From Saccharothrix sp. ALI-22-I (lineage in GTDB: Bacteria > Actinomycetota > Actinomycetes > Mycobacteriales > Pseudonocardiaceae): DNA of 64,000 bases. The notes under the pieces are model-generated. The model was given only the letters and a program-made list of their open reading frames with translations, had not been told where the DNA came from and did no database searches. The translations under genes were made by a program, and so were the position numbers. Shown in pieces: positions 42,993 to 52,041 of this stretch. The first letter of the stretch is position 1. Every line of letters begins with the position of its first letter. The DNA is taken from contig NZ_MTQP01000068.1 in assembly GCF_001984175.1 (NCBI RefSeq), positions 682,001-746,000 of the forward strand. Reading direction: 5' to 3'.

Positions 42993-43193
42993 ATGGACCA
43001 TGCCACTCGTTCGTGTGGCATGGTCCGAATAATCCTGTGGCTGCTCGCGGCCTGGCTCGTGATCACCGTGCTCGGCGCCGTCATCGAAGGCGTCTTCTGG
43101 CTCGCGATCATCGGTGGCGTGCTGTTCCTCGGCACCGCCGCGTACGGCGCGATCAAGAGCGGCAAGCGCCCGAAGGGCATCAAGGGCCCCTGA
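42993..43193 (+). CDS. Small two-helix membrane protein
   Basis: A 66-residue protein. ATG 42993 has a GGTGGGGA site; an ATG at 43020 is possible. Two hydrophobic segments (residues ~10-28 and 33-52) are followed by a basic C-terminus SGKRPKGIKGP. It is 12 bases upstream of the potassium channel gene and probably cotranscribed. Whether it modulates the channel is unknown. Confidence 0.65.
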   Translation: MDHATRSCGMVRIILWLLAAWLVITVLGAVIEGVFWLAIIGGVLFLGTAAYGAIKSGKRPKGIKGP

Positions 43194-43205
43194 CAGCGCC
43201 GGCAG

Positions 43206-44024
43206 GTGAAGTTGTACCCGGAGCTGGCAAAACACCGACCCGAGCCGCACCATGGGTCGGTGTTCGAGACCGATGAACGCCGCCTCGCCCAATGGGAGCG
43301 ACGCGTCGAGTGGCCGCTGACCGGCCTCGCCATCCTCTTCCTGGTGGCCTACGCCTGGCAGGTCCTCGACGACCGCTCCACCCCCGGCCTGCACGTCGTG
43401 CTGGAGATCGTCCTCTGGCTGACCTGGCTGGTCTTCGCGCTGGACTACGCCGCCCGCCTCAAACTCGCCGTGGACAAGCGGAAGTTCTTCGTCAGCCACC
43501 TGTTCGACCTGCTCACGGTGCTGCTGCCGATGGTCCGCCAACTGCGCGTGCTGCGGCTGATCACCGTCTTCAAACTGCTCAACCGCCGGTTCGAGGACAG
43601 GTTCCGGGAACGCGTCGGCATCTACGCCGCAGGGGTCACCGCCGTGGTCGGCCTGTCCGCCTCGCTGGCCGTGCTGGACGCGGAACGCCATCACCCGGAC
43701 GCCACCATCACCACATTCGGCGATGCCGTCTGGTGGACGCTCACCACCATCTCCACCGTCGGTTACGGCGACCGCTACCCCGTCACCTGGGAGGGGCGCC
43801 TTGTCGCCGCACTGCTCATGATCGGCGGCATCGCCCTGCTCGGTGTCATCACCGGCACGATCGCCTCCTGGCTGGTCAGCCGGCTCAGCGGGGTCGAGGA
43901 ATCGGTGGCCGAGGCCGAGCAGAGCACGCTGGCCGAACTCCGCCTGGTCCGGGCGGAGCTGGCCGAACTGCGTGAGGAGCTGCGCGCGACCAAGACCGCG
44001 ACCAAGACCGCGACCGAGACCTGA
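43206..44024 (+). CDS. Voltage-gated-type potassium channel
   Basis: A 272-residue channel subunit with six helices. The S4-like segment QLRVLRLITVFKLLNRRF carries regularly spaced arginines. The selectivity filter is TISTVGYGD in the pore loop after WWTLTT. The last helix ends with GVITGTIASWLV. Residues ~225-272 are a charged coiled coil (VEESVAEAEQSTLAELRLV) likely to tetramerise, ending in repeats of TKTAT. No RCK domain is present. The start is GTG 43206. Confidence 0.93.
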   Translation: MKLYPELAKHRPEPHHGSVFETDERRLAQWERRVEWPLTGLAILFLVAYAWQVLDDRSTPGLHVVLEIVLWLTWLVFALDYAARLKLAVDKRKFFVSHLFDLLTVLLPMVRQLRVLRLITVFKLLNRRFEDRFRERVGIYAAGVTAVVGLSASLAVLDAERHHPDATITTFGDAVWWTLTTISTVGYGDRYPVTWEGRLVAALLMIGGIALLGVITGTIASWLVSRLSGVEESVAEAEQSTLAELRLVRAELAELREELRATKTATKTATET

Positions 44025-44040
44025 GCACCCCCGGACCGGG

Positions 44041-45060
44041 TCAGCTCGCCGACCCGATCCGGCGCAGCGCCTCGGCCACGTCGTCGGCGCCCAGGTCGCG
44101 GTGCAGCACGAACCGGATCTTGCCCGCCATCGGCCCGGCGAACACGCCCAGGTGCCGCAGCCCGGTCAACGTCACCTCCAGGTCCGGCACGCCGGCCAGC
44201 ACGATGTTCGTCTCCGGCTCGTCCACCTGCCAGTCCAGCTCCGCCAGGCCGTGCGCCAACGCGCGGGCGTTCGCGTGGTCCTGCGCCAGGTCGTCGATGC
44301 GCCCCAGCCCGACCAGCCCCGCGGCGGCCAGCACGCCGCCCTGCCGGACACCGCCGCCGAGCATCTTGCGCACCCGCCGCGCCTCGGTCACGAACGACGA
44401 AGTCCCGGCCACGATCGACCCCACCGGCGCGCCGAGCCCCTTGGACAGGCACACCTGCACGGTGTCCACCCCGACCGTCAGAGCCGCGGGCGGCAGGCCC
44501 AACGCCACGGACGCGTTCCACAACCGCGCGCCGTCCAGGTGCACCCGCAGCCCGGTTTCCCGCGCCGCCGACACCAGCAAGGCGTGCTCATCGGGCTGCG
44601 TCACCGCCCCACCCGCCGCGTTGTGGGTGTTTTCGAGGCACAAGAGCGTCGTGCGCAGCGTGTAGTACGGCCCGGCGGCACCCGCCGCCGCACGCACCGC
44701 ATCGGGTGACACCCGTCCGGGCCCCGCGTCGCACTCCAACGGGTGAGGCATCCCGCCCGCGATCCACGCGGCCGTCCCCAGTTCGTTGTCCAGCACGTGC
44801 GCCCCGCGCGGCGCCAGGAACTGGTCACCGGGCCGCAGGTGCACGGTCAACGCGATCAGGTTGCCCATCGACCCCGACGGCACCCACAACGCCGCCTCCA
44901 CGCCCAACAGGTCCGCGACGCGCTCTTCGAGCAACCGCATCGTGGGGTCGTGGTCGAGCACGTCGTCGGCGACCTCGGCGCCGGCCATCGCCAGTCTCAT
45001 GGCCTCGTCCGGCCGGGTGACGGTGTCGGAGCGGAAGTCGAGCGGTGAGAGCAGGGTCAC
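44041..45060 (-). CDS. ltaE: Low-specificity L-threonine aldolase
   Basis: A 339-residue PLP enzyme that splits L-threonine (and allo-threonine) to glycine and acetaldehyde. It has DFRSDTVTRPDEAMRLAM at the start, PSGSMGNLIAL, ENTHNAAGG, HLDGARLWNA and the PLP lysine in VCLSKGLGAPVGS, all typical. The start is GTG 45060. It lies between the potassium channel and a sigma factor gene, both transcribed the other way, so it is monocistronic. Confidence 0.92.
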   Translation of the reverse strand: MTLLSPLDFRSDTVTRPDEAMRLAMAGAEVADDVLDHDPTMRLLEERVADLLGVEAALWVPSGSMGNLIALTVHLRPGDQFLAPRGAHVLDNELGTAAWIAGGMPHPLECDAGPGRVSPDAVRAAAGAAGPYYTLRTTLLCLENTHNAAGGAVTQPDEHALLVSAARETGLRVHLDGARLWNASVALGLPPAALTVGVDTVQVCLSKGLGAPVGSIVAGTSSFVTEARRVRKMLGGGVRQGGVLAAAGLVGLGRIDDLAQDHANARALAHGLAELDWQVDEPETNIVLAGVPDLEVTLTGLRHLGVFAGPMAGKIRFVLHRDLGADDVAEALRRIGSAS

Positions 45061-45213
45061 GAATGGATCACATCACACCGGGCAAGCCCTGACCCAGTCG
45101 TGCGGGCGGTACCACGATGGGGGGTGACGCAAGTCTCGGACAACCGGCGTGCAACCGTGTGCGCCACCGATTCCGTCCGGTAGGTGCAAGCACGACGAGC
45201 GGAGAGAGTCCGC

Positions 45214-45732
45214 GTGGATCAGCACGACGAGCAGGAGTTCGCGGAGTACTTCGTGGCTCGCCGGGAGGCCGTGCGCCGAACGGCGTTCCTGCTCTGTGGT
45301 GACTGGCACCGGGCGGACGATTTCGCGCAGACCGCGTTCGTCGCGTTGCACCGCAGGTGGCGCAAGGTCCGGGACAAGCAGGCCCTGGACGCCTACGTCC
45401 GCCGGACGCTGGTGCGCGCGGTGATCGACGAGTCGCGCCGGCCGTGGCGGCGGGAGCGCTTCGTGGACGAGGTCCCGGAGACGCCCTCGGGTGACGGTGA
45501 GATCGCGGACTCGGTGGCGACGCGCGAGGCACTGGTCGCGGGCTTGCGGCGGGTACCCCCACGGCAGCGGGCGGTGCTCGTGCTGAGGTTCCTGGAGGGC
45601 CTGGACGTGGCGGCGACCGCCGAGGCGTTGGGGTGTTCCGAGGGAACCGTGAAGAGCCAGACCTCCAGGGGTCTGGAAGCCCTGCGCGAGGCGTTGGGCG
45701 ACACCATCGAAGACTTGCGGCCGGCGTCGTGA
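45214..45732 (+). CDS. SigE-family ECF sigma factor
   Basis: A 172-residue group 4 sigma factor. GTG 45214 is preferred because GGAGAGA lies 7 bases upstream. Region 2 has RRTAFLLCGDWHRADDFAQT, and region 4 has VPPRQRAVLVLRFLEG and EALGCSEGTVKSQTSRGLEAL. It is followed after 17 bases by a single-pass membrane protein, likely its regulator. A closely similar sigma gene occurs at 47184-47714 with the same following gene order, so the two modules look like an old duplication. Confidence 0.92.
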   Translation: MDQHDEQEFAEYFVARREAVRRTAFLLCGDWHRADDFAQTAFVALHRRWRKVRDKQALDAYVRRTLVRAVIDESRRPWRRERFVDEVPETPSGDGEIADSVATREALVAGLRRVPPRQRAVLVLRFLEGLDVAATAEALGCSEGTVKSQTSRGLEALREALGDTIEDLRPAS

Positions 45733-45749
45733 GCGGGAGGAGGAGGTAG

Positions 45750-46499
45750 GTGGACGAGCAGAAGCTCGCTGAGCTGTTCCGCGACGCGGCCCGTGACGCG
45801 CCGCCCCCGTCCTTCGACGTGGCGGGCGTGCGGTCGGCGTCGGCGCGGGTGACCGCGCGACGGCGGTCGGCGATCGCGCTCGGCTCCACGTTGGCCCTCG
45901 TGCTCGTCTTCGGTGGAGTGGCCGTCACGAGCGGCCTGCTGGAGAACTCGACCAGCGATACCGCCGTGGCGGGTTCCGCTGAGGACGGTTCGTCCCTTAA
46001 CGTCACCCCATTCAGCGCCGGTCAGCCGGAGCTGATCCCGAAGGACGCATCACCGGACCGCAGCGGTGGAATACCGCCCAAGAGCATCCCCGACGACCCG
46101 TCTACGCAGGGGGACGAGCCATCGGGGAGTGCCGACCGCCCGTCGGTCGGCAGCGCCCAACGCGGGTGCGTTGAGGTGGACCGGGAGCTCGCCGTCGCCC
46201 TCGCCGACGAGCTCTCGGTCGCCAACACCTTCCAGGCCGCGCCCGCCGCGGCCGACTGCCCGATCGGCTCACGTGGCGCGAGTTACCCGGTGCGTGACGG
46301 CGCCATCTTCGGCACGGTGTCGGCCGTGATCGCGCCGCCCGGCACGCTGGTGCCGGAGTCGAACGTGCAGTACCAGACCGCGAAGACCCCCGCCGGCGAT
46401 GAGCTGTACTTGCTCAGCCGACCGGAGGAGGGCTCGTCGGTGGCGCCGTTCTCGGGTGAGCTGGCGTCGATGGCGCAACGGCTCGCGGCGCGGCTCTGA
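45750..46499 (+). CDS. Membrane protein paired with sigma factor (putative anti-sigma)
   Basis: A 249-residue protein with a short cytosolic N-terminus (LAELFRDAARDAPPPSFDVA), one transmembrane helix (about 40-62) after an RRRS cluster, and an extracytoplasmic region. That region begins as a disordered Ser/Pro/Asp linker and ends as a folded domain with two cysteines. There is no HxxxCxxC zinc anti-sigma motif. Position and topology suggest an anti-sigma or signal sensor. The plan matches the gene at 47711. Confidence 0.7.
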   Translation: MDEQKLAELFRDAARDAPPPSFDVAGVRSASARVTARRRSAIALGSTLALVLVFGGVAVTSGLLENSTSDTAVAGSAEDGSSLNVTPFSAGQPELIPKDASPDRSGGIPPKSIPDDPSTQGDEPSGSADRPSVGSAQRGCVEVDRELAVALADELSVANTFQAAPAAADCPIGSRGASYPVRDGAIFGTVSAVIAPPGTLVPESNVQYQTAKTPAGDELYLLSRPEEGSSVAPFSGELASMAQRLAARL

Positions 46500-46552
46500 A
46501 CGCGGTGCCCGCCTCGACGTGACCGGTGGCGGGCACTAGTACCTTTCCTGCA

Positions 46553-47137
46553 ATGACAGCCGCAACGCCGAAGGGCGAACGCCGGCGCCAGGCGCTGGTC
46601 GAAGCCGCCGCGGGCCTGTTGGCCGACGGCGGGTTCGACGCGATCCGGCACCGTGCCGTCGCCGAGCGCGCGGGCCTGCCGCTGGCCTCCACCACGTACT
46701 ACTTCGACTCGCTGGACGAGCTGGTCACCGCCGCCCTGGAGTTCCACGGCAACGCCGAGCTGGCCTACGGCAAGGCCCGGCTGGACGAGCTGGACCCGCG
46801 CGAGTGCGGCGGCGACGCGTTCATCGAGCTCGTGCTCGACCTGCTGCTCGGCCCGCCCGGCGACGGTGACGCGGAGGCCGTGCTGCTGCGCTACGAACGC
46901 CTGGTCGCGACCGGCCGGCGGCCCTACCTGCGGCCGTTGATGCGGAGGATGTCGGGCGAGCTGCACTCCCTGCTCTTCGACATCTTCACCCGGGCCGGTC
47001 AGCCGGTCACCCGGGAACGCGTCGAGGAGCTGATCGCCCTGGTGGACGGCGCCGTGGTCAACGCGCTGATCGAGATCAGCCCCGACCCGCGCGCGGCGGC
47101 ACGCCGGATGCTGCAGAAGTCGATGCAACCTCGCTGA
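46553..47137 (+). CDS. TetR-family transcriptional regulator
   Basis: A 194-residue TetR repressor. The N-terminal helix-turn-helix is intact: RRQALVEAAAGLLADGGFDA and HRAVAERAGLPLASTTYYF with the usual Tyr-Tyr-Phe. The ligand-binding half is helical and ends RAAARRMLQKSMQPR. ATG 46553 is chosen over an upstream frame. It sits between the two sigma/membrane pairs. No divergent target gene is adjacent, so its target is unknown. Confidence 0.9.
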   Translation: MTAATPKGERRRQALVEAAAGLLADGGFDAIRHRAVAERAGLPLASTTYYFDSLDELVTAALEFHGNAELAYGKARLDELDPRECGGDAFIELVLDLLLGPPGDGDAEAVLLRYERLVATGRRPYLRPLMRRMSGELHSLLFDIFTRAGQPVTRERVEELIALVDGAVVNALIEISPDPRAAARRMLQKSMQPR

Positions 47138-47183
47138 CCCCTGATCGCGTTGGAAGGAATGGGGGCGCGAAAGGGGATCGCAC

Positions 47184-47714
47184 ATGCGCAAGGCCGAAGA
47201 GCAGGGCTTCCGTGAGTTCGCGGTGAGCCATGCCGCTTCGTTGCGGCGCACGGCGTACCTGTTCTGCGGCGACTGGCACATGGCCGAGGACCTGATGCAG
47301 GCCAGCCTGCTCAAGCTGTACCAGGCGTGGCACCGGATCGAGTGGCGGGACAACGCGTCCGGGTACGCCCGCAAGGTGCTGCTGCGCACGTGGCTGGACG
47401 AGAAGCGCAGACCCTGGCGGCGGGTGGAGCAGCGCGACGGCGAGGTGCCCGACGTGGCGGACTCGGCCGCCGACCCGGAACGTTCGGGCGAGCGGCTGTG
47501 GGCGCGCGACCTGGTGCACGCGGGGCTGCTGCGCGTGCCGCCGCGGCAGCGGGCCGTGCTCGTGCTGCGGTACTTCGAGGACCTGCCGGTGAGCGAGGTC
47601 GCGGTCGCCATGGGGTGCACCGAGGGCACGGTCAAGAGCCAGACCGCACGCGGGCTCGTGGCGTTGCGCGCGGCGGTCGAAGAACTGGAGCGAGGGGCGG
47701 TGGTGGCGTCATGA
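47184..47714 (+). CDS. SigE-family ECF sigma factor
   Basis: A 176-residue sigma factor paralogous to that at 45214. Region 2 has RRTAYLFCGDWHMAEDLMQA, and the linker has WLDEKRRPWRR. Region 4 has VPPRQRAVLVLRYFEDLPVSE and MGCTEGTVKSQTARGLVAL. It overlaps the following membrane-protein gene by ATGA. The pair probably acts as sigma and sensor. Target promoters are unknown. Confidence 0.92.
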   Translation: MRKAEEQGFREFAVSHAASLRRTAYLFCGDWHMAEDLMQASLLKLYQAWHRIEWRDNASGYARKVLLRTWLDEKRRPWRRVEQRDGEVPDVADSAADPERSGERLWARDLVHAGLLRVPPRQRAVLVLRYFEDLPVSEVAVAMGCTEGTVKSQTARGLVALRAAVEELERGAVVAS

Positions 47715-48493
47715 GCGAGGCAGACCTGCGGGAGGGGTTGCGGGCCGCGATCGGTGACGAGCCGCCGCTGAACTTCGACGCCGAGGAGCTGATCCAGCGG
47801 GCCGAGCACGTGCGCAAACGCCGTCGTGCCCTGGTCGCGGTGGCGGTGGCGACGCTCGCCCTCACCGGGACGGTGCTGTCCCTGCCGGGGGTGTTCGACC
47901 AGCGGCCGGGGATCGACGTGGGGCAGGCGCCGGTGTTGACGATCACGGCGTCCCCGTCCCCCTCCCAGCAGCCGGCCACGATGGAGCCGCCGTCCTTGCT
48001 CAAGGAGACGCGCCCCACCACGGTCCCGGCCGGCGTCAGGACAGTGCTCTCCGAGGTCCTGACCAAGCAGTTCGTCGACGTCGTGCCGGGCGCGAAGGTC
48101 GTGGAGATCGATTTCGCCGACGTGCTCGGCCAGGACCAGGCGGCGCACCTCGTCGCGATCGTGCGCTTCGTCGACGGGGTGGGCCCCAGCGAGGCGGTGG
48201 TGGAGCTCAACGCGCCGGCGCAGCAGGTGACCCGTGACCAGTTCTGCGCCGTGGCGAAGTGCGACGAGCCCGTGCGCCAGGACGACGGCAGCCACCTGGA
48301 GTTCGCCACGGTCACCAACCCGGGAGTGGCGATGATGACGTACCGGGTGGCGCACTTCCGCGCCGACGGGTCCGTGGTGGAGGTCAGCGCCTACAACTAC
48401 GACCCGATGACGGGCGTGCTGCGGGCCGACGTGGCCGTGACCACCGACCAGTTGGTGCGGCTGGCCACGGACCCGAAGCTGACCATGTGGTGA
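47711..48493 (+). CDS. Membrane protein paired with sigma factor (putative anti-sigma)
   Basis: A 260-residue protein with cytosolic N-terminus LREGLRAAIGDEPPLNFDAE, a RKRRR stop cluster, one transmembrane helix (about 41-58) and an extracytoplasmic domain with a Pro/Ser/Thr linker. The domain contains two cysteines (FCAVAKCDE), possibly a disulfide. It has the same layout as the protein at 45750. Translational coupling with the sigma gene supports an anti-sigma role (inference). No zinc-binding motif is seen. Confidence 0.72.
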   Translation: MSEADLREGLRAAIGDEPPLNFDAEELIQRAEHVRKRRRALVAVAVATLALTGTVLSLPGVFDQRPGIDVGQAPVLTITASPSPSQQPATMEPPSLLKETRPTTVPAGVRTVLSEVLTKQFVDVVPGAKVVEIDFADVLGQDQAAHLVAIVRFVDGVGPSEAVVELNAPAQQVTRDQFCAVAKCDEPVRQDDGSHLEFATVTNPGVAMMTYRVAHFRADGSVVEVSAYNYDPMTGVLRADVAVTTDQLVRLATDPKLTMW

Positions 48494-48528
48494 CACTCCC
48501 CGCCGTCCGGTCTTTCGCCCGAGCGAAA

Positions 48529-48541
48529 TATGCTGGTCACG
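48529..48541 (+). promoter_or_regulatory. -10-like TATGCT placing purB as leaderless
   Basis: TATGCT at 48529-48534 ends 6 bases before the purB GTG at 48541. No ribosome-binding site is present between them. The spacing matches leaderless transcripts of actinomycetes. Confidence 0.5.
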
Positions 48542-49974
48542 TGACGGTCAAGCCCCGCATCGCCAATGTCCTCGCCGGTCGCTACGCCTCCACCGAGCTG
48601 GCCACGTTGTGGTCCGCCGAGCACAAGATCGTGCTGGAGCGGCAGCTGTGGCTCGCCGTGCTGCGGGCGCAGGCCGACCTCGGCATCGACGTGCCCGCCG
48701 AGGCCGTCGCGGACTACGAGCGGGTGGTCGACCAGGTCGACCTGGCGTCCATCGCCGAACGCGAGCGGGTCACCCGGCACGACGTGAAGGCGCGCATCGA
48801 GGAGTTCAACGCGCTCGCCGGCCACGAGCACGTGCACAAGGGCATGACCTCGCGCGACCTCACCGAGAACGTCGAGCAGTTGCAGATCCTGCGCTCCCTG
48901 GAGCACGTGCGGGGCAAGACGGCCGCCGTCCTCGGCCGCCTCGCGCAGCGCGCCGCCGAGCACACCGACCTGGTCATGGCGGGCCGCTCGCACAACGTCG
49001 CCGCCCAGGCCACCACGCTGGGCAAGCGCTTCGCGTCCGCCGCGGACGAGGTGCTGATCGCGTTCCAGCGGCTGGACGAGCTGATCACCCGCTACCCGCT
49101 GCGCGGCATCAAAGGCCCGGTCGGCACCGCCCAGGACATGCTCGACCTGCTCGGCGGCGACCGGGACAAGCTGGTGGAGCTCGAACGGACCGTCGCGGGC
49201 CACCTCGGCTTCGAGAAGGTGCTGACCAGCGTCGGCCAGGTCTACCCGCGGTCGCTGGACTTCGACGTCGTCTCCACCCTGGTGCAGCTGGCCGCGGGAC
49301 CGTCGTCGCTGGCCAAGACGATCCGGCTGATGGCGGGCCACGAGCTGGTCACCGAGGGCTTCAAGGCCGGTCAGGTCGGCTCCAGCGCGATGCCGCACAA
49401 GATGAACACCCGGTCGTGCGAGCGGGTCAACGGGTTCGCGGTCATCCTGCGCGGCTACCTGTCCATGGTCGGCGAGCTGGCGGGCGACCAGTGGAACGAG
49501 GGTGACGTGTCGTGCTCGGTGGTGCGCCGGGTCGCGCTGCCGGACGCGTTCTTCGCGTTCGACGGGCTGCTGGAGACGTTCCTCACGGTGCTGGACGAGT
49601 TCGGCGCCTACCCGGCGGTCGTCGGTCGTGAGCTGGACCGCTACCTGCCGTTCCTGGCCACCACGAAGGTGCTGATGGCGGCGATCCGGGCGGGCGTCGG
49701 CCGGGAGACCGCGCACGAGGCCATCAAGGAGAACGCCGTCGCGGTCGCGCTGGCCATGCGCGAGCAGGGCCTGGCCGGGAACGACCTGCTCGACCGTCTC
49801 GCGGTCGACGGCCGGCTGCCGTTGGACCGCGCCGCGCTGGACGGGCTGCTGGCCGACCGGCTGTCGTTCACCGGCGTGGCCGAACACCAGGTCGCGGACG
49901 TGGTGCGGCAGGTCGAGGACGTGCTGGCGAAGTTCCCCGCCGCGGCCGGCTACGTGCCCGAACCGATCCTCTAG
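48541..49974 (+). CDS. purB: Adenylosuccinate lyase
   Basis: PurB acts twice in purine synthesis: it releases fumarate from SAICAR and from adenylosuccinate. The protein has 477 residues of the aspartase/fumarase fold. It has the HKGMTSRDLTENVEQ substrate loop, RSHNVAAQATTLGKR, and the signature GSSAMPHKMNTRSCER containing the catalytic serine loop. The start is GTG, likely leaderless. The stop overlaps by 4 bases that of the convergent lipoprotein gene. Confidence 0.95.
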   Translation: MTVKPRIANVLAGRYASTELATLWSAEHKIVLERQLWLAVLRAQADLGIDVPAEAVADYERVVDQVDLASIAERERVTRHDVKARIEEFNALAGHEHVHKGMTSRDLTENVEQLQILRSLEHVRGKTAAVLGRLAQRAAEHTDLVMAGRSHNVAAQATTLGKRFASAADEVLIAFQRLDELITRYPLRGIKGPVGTAQDMLDLLGGDRDKLVELERTVAGHLGFEKVLTSVGQVYPRSLDFDVVSTLVQLAAGPSSLAKTIRLMAGHELVTEGFKAGQVGSSAMPHKMNTRSCERVNGFAVILRGYLSMVGELAGDQWNEGDVSCSVVRRVALPDAFFAFDGLLETFLTVLDEFGAYPAVVGRELDRYLPFLATTKVLMAAIRAGVGRETAHEAIKENAVAVALAMREQGLAGNDLLDRLAVDGRLPLDRAALDGLLADRLSFTGVAEHQVADVVRQVEDVLAKFPAAAGYVPEPIL

Positions 49975-50408
49975 TCCCCGGCCCAGGCCAGTCTGCCCCG
50001 GCGGGTCGGTGTGCACACCAGCTCCCGACCTGTCGGGTCGACCGCCGTGTCGCCCTCCTGGTCGCACGGGAAGCCCTCCAGCGCCACCTCGTCCCACCGG
50101 GGCTGGGGCGGCGGCGGCTCGAACGTCGGCTTGGGTGCCGGCAGCGGCTGGGCCTGCACCGGAGGCGGCGGAGGCGGCTCGGTGGTCTCCGCCACGGGCG
50201 GCGGAGGCGGCGGCGGGGTGGTGGCCACCGGCCGTACCGAGATGTTGGCCACCGCCGGGATCGAGGTCACCGGCGCTGAACTGGAGGTCGTCGGGAGCAC
50301 CACGGGCTCCGGGCTCGCCGACGGCTTGCCACACGCACCCACGAGCAGCAGCAGGAACAGCCCGCCGCTCGCCGCGACAGGTGCCACAAATGCCTTCCGA
50401 TGGCCCAC
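49971..50408 (-). CDS. Proline-rich lipoprotein, unknown function
   Basis: A 145-residue exported protein. Its signal peptide has RK at the start, a hydrophobic core GLFLLLLVGAC and a lipobox cysteine at residue 26. Residues ~60-105 are almost entirely Pro, Thr and Glu with runs of seven and six prolines, as expected of a cell-wall-spanning linker. The last 40 residues hold two cysteines and form a small domain. GTG 50408 is used; GTG 50429 would add seven residues. The role is unknown. Confidence 0.65.
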   Translation of the reverse strand: MGHRKAFVAPVAASGGLFLLLLVGACGKPSASPEPVVLPTTSSSAPVTSIPAVANISVRPVATTPPPPPPPVAETTEPPPPPPVQAQPLPAPKPTFEPPPPQPRWDEVALEGFPCDQEGDTAVDPTGRELVCTPTRRGRLAWAGD

Positions 50409-50464
50409 GCCCAGCAGACTAGGGGTCACTCGTCCGATACCCCAAGTGGCGTCTCCCGAGCGGC

Positions 50465-51214
50465 CTAAAGGCGGCCTGCGTCGATGATCCTCCGGAGGAA
50501 CTGCCGGGTGCGCGGGTGCACCGGCTCGCCGAGCACCTGATCGGGTGGTCCGGACTCGACCAGCCGACCGCCGTCGAGGAACACCACCCGGTCCGCCACC
50601 TGCCGTGCGAACCCCATCTCGTGGGTCGCCATCAGGATCGTCCGGCCCGCCTCCGCCAGCTCCCTGACCAGCGCCAGCACCTCGCCGACGAGCTCCGGGT
50701 CCAACGCGCTGGTGATCTCGTCCAGCAGCAGCAACCGCGGCGAGTAGGCCAGCGCGCGGGCGATCGCCACCCGTTGCTGCTGCCCACCGGACAGCTGCTC
50801 GGGGTAGCTGCCCGCCCGGTCCGCGAGCCCGACCCGTTCGAGCAGGTCGAGGGCGTTCCGCTCGGCCTCGCCCCGCGGCACGGCGTGCACCACGCGGGGC
50901 GCGAGGGTGACGTTGTCCAGCACGCTCATGTGCGGGAACAGGTTGAACGCCTGGAACACGATGCCCATGCCACGTCGGGCCAGGTCGGCGTTCACCCGCG
51001 GGTCGGACACGTCCACGCCGTCGAGCAGCACCTGGCCGTCGTCCAACTCCTCCAGCAGGTTCACGCACCGCAGCAGGGTCGACTTGCCCGACCCCGACGA
51101 CCCGATCACGGTGACCACCTCGTGCTCACGCACGTCGAGGCTGACCCCGTCCAGCACCGTGTTGCCCCCGTAGCGCTTCACCACACCGCGCACGCTGAGC
51201 ACCGGTTCGGTCAT
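50465..51214 (-). CDS. Polar amino acid ABC transporter, ATP-binding protein
   Basis: A 249-residue ABC ATPase of the glutamine/glutamate type. It has Walker A IGSSGSGKSTLLRC, the Q-loop FQAFNLFPHMSVLDN, signature LSGGQQQRVAIARAL, Walker B LLLLDEITSALDPE and the H-loop MATHEMGFA. It is the last gene of a three-gene operon (binding protein, permease, ATPase), with a 4-base overlap with the permease. It powers uptake of an amino acid at the inner membrane. Confidence 0.95.
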   Translation of the reverse strand: MTEPVLSVRGVVKRYGGNTVLDGVSLDVREHEVVTVIGSSGSGKSTLLRCVNLLEELDDGQVLLDGVDVSDPRVNADLARRGMGIVFQAFNLFPHMSVLDNVTLAPRVVHAVPRGEAERNALDLLERVGLADRAGSYPEQLSGGQQQRVAIARALAYSPRLLLLDEITSALDPELVGEVLALVRELAEAGRTILMATHEMGFARQVADRVVFLDGGRLVESGPPDQVLGEPVHPRTRQFLRRIIDAGRL

Positions 51215-52041
51215 CGTCCCCCCTGACGGCGTTCCACCCGTCGGCCCAACGCGTCGGCGAACCGCGCCGTGGGCACCGCGAGCAGCACGAACAGCAACCC
51301 CGCCACCACGTACGGGGTGAAGTTGAACGACCGTGCCTGCTCGATCTGCGCCGCGCGCACCGCGTCCACCGCGCCCAGCACGGAGATCAGCCCGCAGTCC
51401 TTCTGCAGCGCGACGAAGTCGTTGAGCAGCGCGGGCATGACCCGCCGCACGGCCTGCGGCAGCACCACCAGCCGCATGGTCTGGCGCGGGCCCAGGCCCA
51501 GCGACCGGGCCGCCGCGACCTGTGACGGGTGAATCGATTCAATCCCGGCGCGGAACACCTCGGCCACGTACGCGGTGTACGCGAGAACCAACGCCACGCC
51601 GCCGAGCACGACGAAGTCGTTGGGCACGCCGGTCAGCCGCAACGCGGGCAGGCCGAACCCGACCAGGTACAGCAGGATGATCAACGGCAGGCCGCGGAAC
51701 AGGTCCACGTACACCGTGGCCAGCGCGCGCAGCGGGAACCACACCGGGCTGCGCAGGGTGCGCAGCGTCGCCACACCCAGCGCCAGCACCAGGATCAGCG
51801 CGCCGCACACCACCAGCACGCGCAGGTTCAGCCAGAGCCCTTCCAGGATCGCGGGCAGCGAGCGCCACGCGATCTCCACGTTGAAGAACGACTGCCGCAC
51901 CCGCGGCCAACCGGGCGCGCGGGCGATGGTGACCCCGACGGCGACGGCGAACACGGCGGTCGACAGCAGGGCGACCAGGGTGGACCGCCGCGAACGGGAA
52001 CGCTTGTAGGCCAAGCGCTCCCGCTGCAGCTCGCTCGTCAC
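51211..52041 (-). CDS. Polar amino acid ABC transporter, permease
   Basis: A 276-residue HisM/GlnP-type permease. A first helix (about 20-40) and a periplasmic stretch precede the five-helix core. The ATPase-contact loop (EAA-type) is VAAARSLGLGPRQTMRLVVLP, and VYVDLFRGLPLIILLYLVGF marks the amino acid class. GTG 52041 overlaps the binding-protein stop (GTGA). A single permease gene suggests a homodimer. Confidence 0.93.
   Translation of the reverse strand: MTSELQRERLAYKRSRSRRSTLVALLSTAVFAVAVGVTIARAPGWPRVRQSFFNVEIAWRSLPAILEGLWLNLRVLVVCGALILVLALGVATLRTLRSPVWFPLRALATVYVDLFRGLPLIILLYLVGFGLPALRLTGVPNDFVVLGGVALVLAYTAYVAEVFRAGIESIHPSQVAAARSLGLGPRQTMRLVVLPQAVRRVMPALLNDFVALQKDCGLISVLGAVDAVRAAQIEQARSFNFTPYVVAGLLFVLLAVPTARFADALGRRVERRQGGR

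Noticed and set aside
46283..48496. Long antisense frame over the sigma/TetR region
   Set aside because: It covers five well-supported plus-strand genes and has no domain pattern of its own.
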